Below, piece after piece: positions 59,301-64,000 of a stretch of DNA of 64,000 bases; within the stretch, counting starts at the first letter, position 1; each line of letters starts with the position of its first letter. A program made the position numbers and the translations under genes. Location of the stretch: positions 30,413,001 to 30,477,000 of the forward strand of contig CM074855.1 of the NCBI GenBank assembly GCA_037501455.1, read 5' to 3'. The stretch comes from Lantana camara (lineage: Eukaryota; Streptophyta; Magnoliopsida; Lamiales; Verbenaceae). The notes beneath the pieces are model-generated. The model saw only the letters and a list, made by a program, of their open reading frames with translations, did no database searches and was not told the DNA's origin.

Positions 59301-60235
59301 AGTTATGGTTATCGAACCAATTCGAGATGAAAGATCTTGGTGATGCGTCCTATATCCTTGGAATTAAAATCTATAGAGATAGATCTAGAAGGTTAATAGG
59401 ACTATCACAGTCGATGTACATTGACAAAGTATTGAAGAGATTCAATATGGAGTCAGCAAAGGTTAAGAACCTTCCTATGAGTGTAGGAACATGTCTTTCA
59501 AAGAAGATGTGTCCTAAGACTAACCTTGAGAAGGAAAGAATGACTCATACACCTTATGCATCAGCAATAGGTAGCATAATGTATGCAATGTTATGTACTC
59601 GACCGGATGTGGCTTATGCACTTAGTGTAACAAGTCGTTTCCAATCTGACCCTGGAGATGGTCACTGGGCTGCCGTGAAGAATATTCTTAAGTACTTGAA
59701 AAGTACTAAAGATTTATTCTTAGTTTACGGAGGTCAGAAAGATCTTACTGTCGAAGGATACTGCGATGCAAGCTTTGCATCTGACTTAGATGATTTTAAG
59801 TCAATGTCAGGATACATTTTCTGCCTAAACGGCGGAGCAGTGAGTTGGAAGAGTTCCAAGCAAACTACCACTGCTGATTCGACCACTGAGGCCGAATACT
59901 TAGCTGCAAATGATGCAGCTAAGGAAGGTGTTTGGATTAGAAACTTCATTCAAGAATTGAATGTTGTTCCTAGCATGAAAGACCCCATTACTGTGTTTTG
60001 TGACAACACTGGGGCGGTTGCTCAAGCAAGAGAACCAAGATCTCACCAACGGACCAAGCACATTATGAGGAAATATCACCTAATCCGTGATATTATCAAA
60101 AGAGGAGATGTGCTAATTGAGAGGGTCACATCAGCATAGAACGTGGCAGATCCACTTACTAAACCCCTTAGTCAAGAAGCTTTCCAAGGTCATCTTCAGA
60201 AGATGGGACTTAGAGTAGCTTTAGAATGGCTTTGA
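56315..60235 (+). pseudogene. Copia gag-pol polyprotein (F2), three in-frame stops
   Basis: One frame runs from 56315 to 60235 with no frameshift. Gag: LTGPNYSDWLRNLKII near residue 15, lysine-rich linker, zinc knuckle CFHCGKAGHWRRNC from ~residue 255. Protease: LDTGCGTHICND at ~295. A TAG at 57236-57238 follows. A TGA at 57554-57556 precedes the GAG-pre-integrase and integrase (TDDFSRYGYVYL, SDRGGEY, NGVSERRNRTLLD). Reverse transcriptase has KARLVAKGFTQRPGVDFDE and YVDDILLIGN. RNase H has GYCDASFAS and CDNTGAVAQAREPRSHQR. A TAG at 60137-60139 lies ~30 codons before the normal end. By comparison with F1 and family consensus, the first two stops look like C-to-T changes and the third like G-to-T. 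Gag alone (307 codons) is open. This copy should not yield a complete Pol. Confidence 0.9.
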
Positions 60236-60236
60236 C

Positions 60237-60251
60237 GGGCAAGTGGGAGAT
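60237..60251 (+). promoter_or_regulatory. Polypurine tract of F2
   Basis: GGGCAAGTGGGAGAT lies directly before the 3' LTR start at 60252. Confidence 0.9.
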
Positions 60252-62200
60252 TGTTAGGAATAGTGCCCTAGAAAGCCGATTGTATATCCGCTTTGTGCTT
60301 TTCCTTATTGTAATCACAGACAATCTTTGAATGAAATAACGAATTGAGGCAACACTTCTTTATATGCTCTTGTTTGGTATGCGTTTACTTTAGCTGTGCA
60401 TGTATGAGAACTCCCCTAATCCTGATGACTTTAGGACTCTACCATTTAGGTGAAATGGTTCATGAAACGAGCCCTATATCACATAAGTCATGATTAGTAA
60501 AATACTCCAAGCCGATGAGTCCTACAGACAGTGGGAGTGTCAACCTGACTCCTCTAAGGCTTGCTTGTGGGATCACGCCCTTAAGAAGGACCACCTTGTT
60601 TCATGGAGGTGCAAAGTGTATAGTTAATACGTGCGTGATACATGAGGGTGCTTACTTTAATAAGTAAGTTCACTGAGGTGCCCCGTGTGAGAACATTCCT
60701 AAATGGGAAAGGAAGTTTCTATTTCAGGAAATGGAAACTTCCAGATTAGGAAATATCTCACGAGTCATTGATGTGATTAATTGATCCTTAGACTTGAGGT
60801 TCCTTGTCACTTTATGAGTTAACTCTGTAGTCTTAGGTATAAGCTTTAAAGGGTGTCGCCTTAGACAACTGATTCAAGGCTTATGCTGGGGCTGCACAAG
60901 TGATTCATGAAAGTGAATGAGAATCAAGAAAGGACCTACACTTGCATTTGCAAGGTGATCTCTTATTGTGTAAGTCATTCATATGCCATATGGAGTCCTT
61001 GGCCAAGGCAGTAGATCAAGACATCAAGAAAAGGGTTTCTTGGATTGAGATCAAATGGATATGAAATGCACTTAGCTTTAAGACCGGATTATTAGGGTTC
61101 TGATTATTCCCTTGCCCTAGATCTTGGTAGAGAGATAGTAAGTAGGAGGATTGTATCTCACATGAATCAATGACTTAAAGGTTCTGTCGAATCCGAACAT
61201 TCCAATTCAGCTAGGGGTTAAACACCTGTTGCTAGACTATGGTCGTTTAATCTGTGGACTGATTAATTAATTAGTGAATTAATTAATTAGGGTCACTGCT
61301 AATTGAATTGAGAACCTAGAGGGTCACACACAACAACTTGGTTACATGAGTTGAGGCTTGAAAATGATTAAACGAGTTAATCGGGCCAAGAGGGTTCCAC
61401 ACGTGTGAAATCACACGTGTGGCTCACGTGAGTGACACGTGTCACTGTGACACGTGTCACACACGTGTATATATATATATTATATATATATATTAAATAA
61501 TTAATTAGTTAATTATTTAATAGACTTTGGTTTAATTTTGAATTAAAAAGAAAGTCTAATTTTGGAGAAAATAATCTAGTTAATTAATTATGAATTAATT
61601 AATTAGATAAAAATAAGTTATTTATTTTATAATAAATAAAGTATAAAATTATCCAAAAATAGTTTGGATATTTTTAGCTCTCTTCAAAGTTGACTAGAAT
61701 TAGAATTCAAAGTCAAAGTTGGAAAGTACTTGATCATCAAGCAATAGGAGAGAGAGGGACCAAATCCTAGTCCAATAAGGACTAGTTTCGGCCGCCCCTC
61801 CCTTCCTATATATAGGGGAGCTCATGCTCCCCTTTAGAGAGAATTGACAATTCTTGGTTCATGTGTTGAACACCTTCCTTTCTCCAAGATTAAATTAAAC
61901 CCTAGGTTAAGCCTAAACACTAACTAGAGAACTAGCATCCTTACTAGTTAGATTGTGATCAAGTTGGTGGACTTTCTCTAGAGACTTCAAGTTAGAAGTT
62001 TGAAGATTCGAGCTTTACCAAGGAGAGGGGATCAAGCCGTGTGAAGAGCGTTCTTGGGTGGCTTGAAACGCTTCAAGAAAGAATAAAAGAAAAGTAAGTT
62101 TTCTATCTTTACGAATTTGGTTACACGATTGCGAGTTCAAGGTACTTTTGTTGGGAAAATTTTTTAAATTCCGCTGCTTTCTGATTCGTGTTTTCCAACA
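60252..62200 (+). repeat. Copia F2 3' LTR (1949 bp)
   Basis: Same length and nearly the same sequence as the 5' LTR. The TATA-adjacent hairpin is at 61814-61833. It ends TTTTCCAACA, then the ACAAG duplication. Confidence 0.95.
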
Positions 62201-62205
62201 ACAAG

Positions 62206-64000
62206 ATCATGCCATGATATACATCCATGTGCCCATTGTGGATGACCGACCCACACTTATAACAACTGCCGAAGAAGGTTGGGTTTGTACCTCATTTGTG
62301 GAAAAGGTGATCACATGGCGGATGCTTGTCCTGACAAGGCTCTAGGGTTTCAAAGAGGAGTTCCAAGGCCTATGATCCGAGCACGTGCTTATGCCCTTGA
62401 GGGCGAGGTGCAGGATGCAGAGGTTGATCCGACCGTCGTGGTTGAAGGTACCGTATGCATTCATACCACGAAAATTCATGCACTTTTCGATCCGGGTGCC
62501 ACGCATTCCTTTATTTTGTATGATCTAGCTGCTACCTTGTGCTTGCCTGTTACCTATTGAAATTCTTGTTATTTGTTGAGTTGTCCTCTCGGGGGAAGTT
62601 TGCAGACAGATCAAGTGGTTCGGAATTGTCCAGTGAGTTTGGAAGGGAAAGATTATCCGGCAGATTTTATTGTTATGCCTATGAAGAAGTATGGGGTTAT
62701 TCTGAGTATGGATTGGCTATTCAGGCATCGGGCTACGGTTGATTGTTTTGCGAAGAAGATTAAATTGGGTGAAGAATTGATTGTGACTGTACCTCTTTTG
62801 TCCTATACGGAAGCTCATAAGTTAGTTCGAGAAAGGCATACGGGATTTATTGTTTGTCTTCTTAACAAGCCAAAAGATCAAGCAAAGTTTGAGGATACCG
62901 CAGTTGTAAAGGAATTTCCCGATATGTTTTCGGAAAATTTGGGTTCATTGCCACCGGATCGAGAGATTAAATTTGTGATAGACTTATATCCAGGATCCGA
63001 TCCGTATTCTAAAACCCCTTATCGGATGGCACCAGCCGAATTGAAAGAATTAAAAATTCAACTTGAAGATTTGCTTAAGACAGGGTATATTCGGCCAAGT
63101 TCTTCACCTTGGGGTGCATCGGTTCTTTTTGTCCAGAAGAAGGACGGGACATTGAGAATGTGTATAGATTATCAAGAGCTGAATCGGATGACGATAAAGA
63201 ACAAGTTTCCTTTCCCCCACATTGAGGATTTATTCGATAAGCTGCAAGGTTCAGGGGTGTATTCAAAGTTGGACTTGAGACAAGGATACTACCAATTGAA
63301 AATCCGGAAAGAGGATATTCCTAAGATGGGATTCAACACCCGGTATGGGCATTATGTATTTGTAGTGATGCCTTTCGGATTAACCAATGCTCTGGCTGCT
63401 TTTATGGATTCAAATTTTTTGGCCCTATCTCGACAAGTTTGTGGTTATATTTATTGACGATATTCTTGTTTATTCGAGGACCCCGGAAGATCATGCTCGA
63501 CATCTCAGAATTGTGTTGGACACTTTAAGAGAACACCGATTATATGCTAAGTTTAGTAAATGTGAATTTTGGATTGACTAGGTAGCTTTTCTAGGCCACA
63601 TTGTCTCGAGTAGAGGTCTGGAAGTAGATCCTTCAAAGATTGAGACAGTTACTCAGTGGAAAAATCCGAAGAATGCCTCAGAGGTAAGAAGTTTCATTGG
63701 TCTGGCAGGCTACTATCGGAGATTCGTTCAGGATTTTTCAAAGATTGCTGCCCCCTTGACCCAATTGAGTAAGAAAGAGGCTAAATATGAGTGGGATGAG
63801 GCGTGTAAGGCTAGTTTTCAGCTCTTGAAGGAGAAGTTGACAACTGCACTTGTGTTAGCACTTCCCGAAGGTACAGAAGGATATATGGTTTATATGGATG
63901 CCTCAAAGGAGGGTTTGGGATGTGATTTAATGCAAAATGGAAAAGTAATTGCCTACTCCTCGAGAAAGTTGAAAGAGCATGAACAAAATTACCCCACTCA
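62206..64000 (+). pseudogene. Gypsy gag-pol, unit 2, continuation after F2 (runs off window)
   Basis: It resumes at the gag knuckle (LICGKGDHMADACP) and protease (LFDPGATHSF), with a stop at 62558-62560. Reverse transcriptase follows in the same frame from 62573 ([29 protein letters not shown]). A short deletion near 63408 shifts the frame. The other frame keeps FIDDILVYS with both aspartates, unlike unit 1, then stops at 63579-63581 (CEFWID*). RNase H ([11 protein letters not shown]) continues to the window end. It shares the unit 1 architecture but has different disabling changes. Confidence 0.85.

Larger units (their letters stand above)
52059..62200 (+). mobile_element. Young full-length Ty1/copia element 'F2'
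   Basis: It has two LTRs of exactly 1949 bp (52059-54007 and 60252-62200), a perfect ACAAG duplication (52054-52058 and 62201-62205), a primer site, a ~2.3 kb leader, a gag-pol of expected length and a purine tract. By eye I count about five differences between the LTRs. Removing it from the gypsy gag gives the same order as unit 1 near 43696, which confirms the boundaries. Confidence 0.95.
39236..64000 (+). mobile_element. Tekay/Del-like Ty3/gypsy element, tandem LTR-int-LTR-int, continues past window
   Basis: LTRs lie at 39236-42579 and 47337-50938. Each is followed by an initiator-Met primer site and a gag-pol internal region; the second internal region is split by copia F2 and leaves the window. 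The order protease, reverse transcriptase, RNase H, integrase, chromodomain-like end and the ~3.5 kb LTRs fit the Tekay/Del lineage. The left end cuts the chromovirus gag; the five bases before it are AATCG, but the matching right flank is outside the window. Confidence 0.85.

Overview
This window is a block of nested transposable elements from a plant nuclear genome, probably a flowering plant. The evidence is the kind of repeats present: Ty1/copia and Ty3/gypsy chromodomain retrotransposons with initiator-Met tRNA primer sites, a plant L1-type LINE carrying an RNase H domain, and a large non-coding LTR element. I found no host gene, rRNA, tRNA gene or CRISPR array. The species cannot be named from this sequence.

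Layout. (1) 1-11406: a LARD-like non-coding LTR element arranged LTR-internal-LTR-internal, with ~3.6 kb LTRs and a ~2.46 kb internal domain. The internal domain carries a regular array of eleven small hairpins. (2) 11407-11646: a truncated minus-strand gypsy LTR end. (3) 11647-33517: an old minus-strand copia element ('M'), itself tandem (LTR-internal-LTR-part of a further internal). Its middle LTR is split by a minus-strand solo gypsy-type LTR (20387-23022) and by a plus-strand copia of the same broad family ('F1', 23434-32705). (4) 33518-~37790: a decayed LINE ORF2 split by a 947-bp non-autonomous terminal-inverted-repeat DNA transposon (36242-37188). (5) 38048-39235: a minus-strand chromovirus remnant whose gag is fused to the end of pol. 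(6) 39236-64000: a Tekay/Del-like gypsy element, again LTR-internal-LTR-internal, running off the window. Its second gag is split by a young plus-strand copia ('F2', 52059-62200) with two 1949-bp LTRs and a perfect 5-bp target duplication.

Function. No element here looks fully autonomous. F1 has a long open pol but lost most of gag and the protease motif. F2 has an open gag-protease but three in-frame stops in gag-pol. The gypsy units and the LINE are broken by frameshifts and stops. The LARD-like element has no recognisable protein, but its LTR ends, primer site and purine tract resemble those of the Tekay-like gypsy, so it may have been moved by that machinery.

The least expected signals are structural. 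They are the hairpin array in the LARD internal domain, palindromes next to the TATA box of the copia LTRs that keep pairing while their sequence changes, a G-box cluster in copia U3, a fourfold motif in the copia leader, a six-palindrome array in the solo LTR, and the same LTR-internal-LTR-internal layout in three families.
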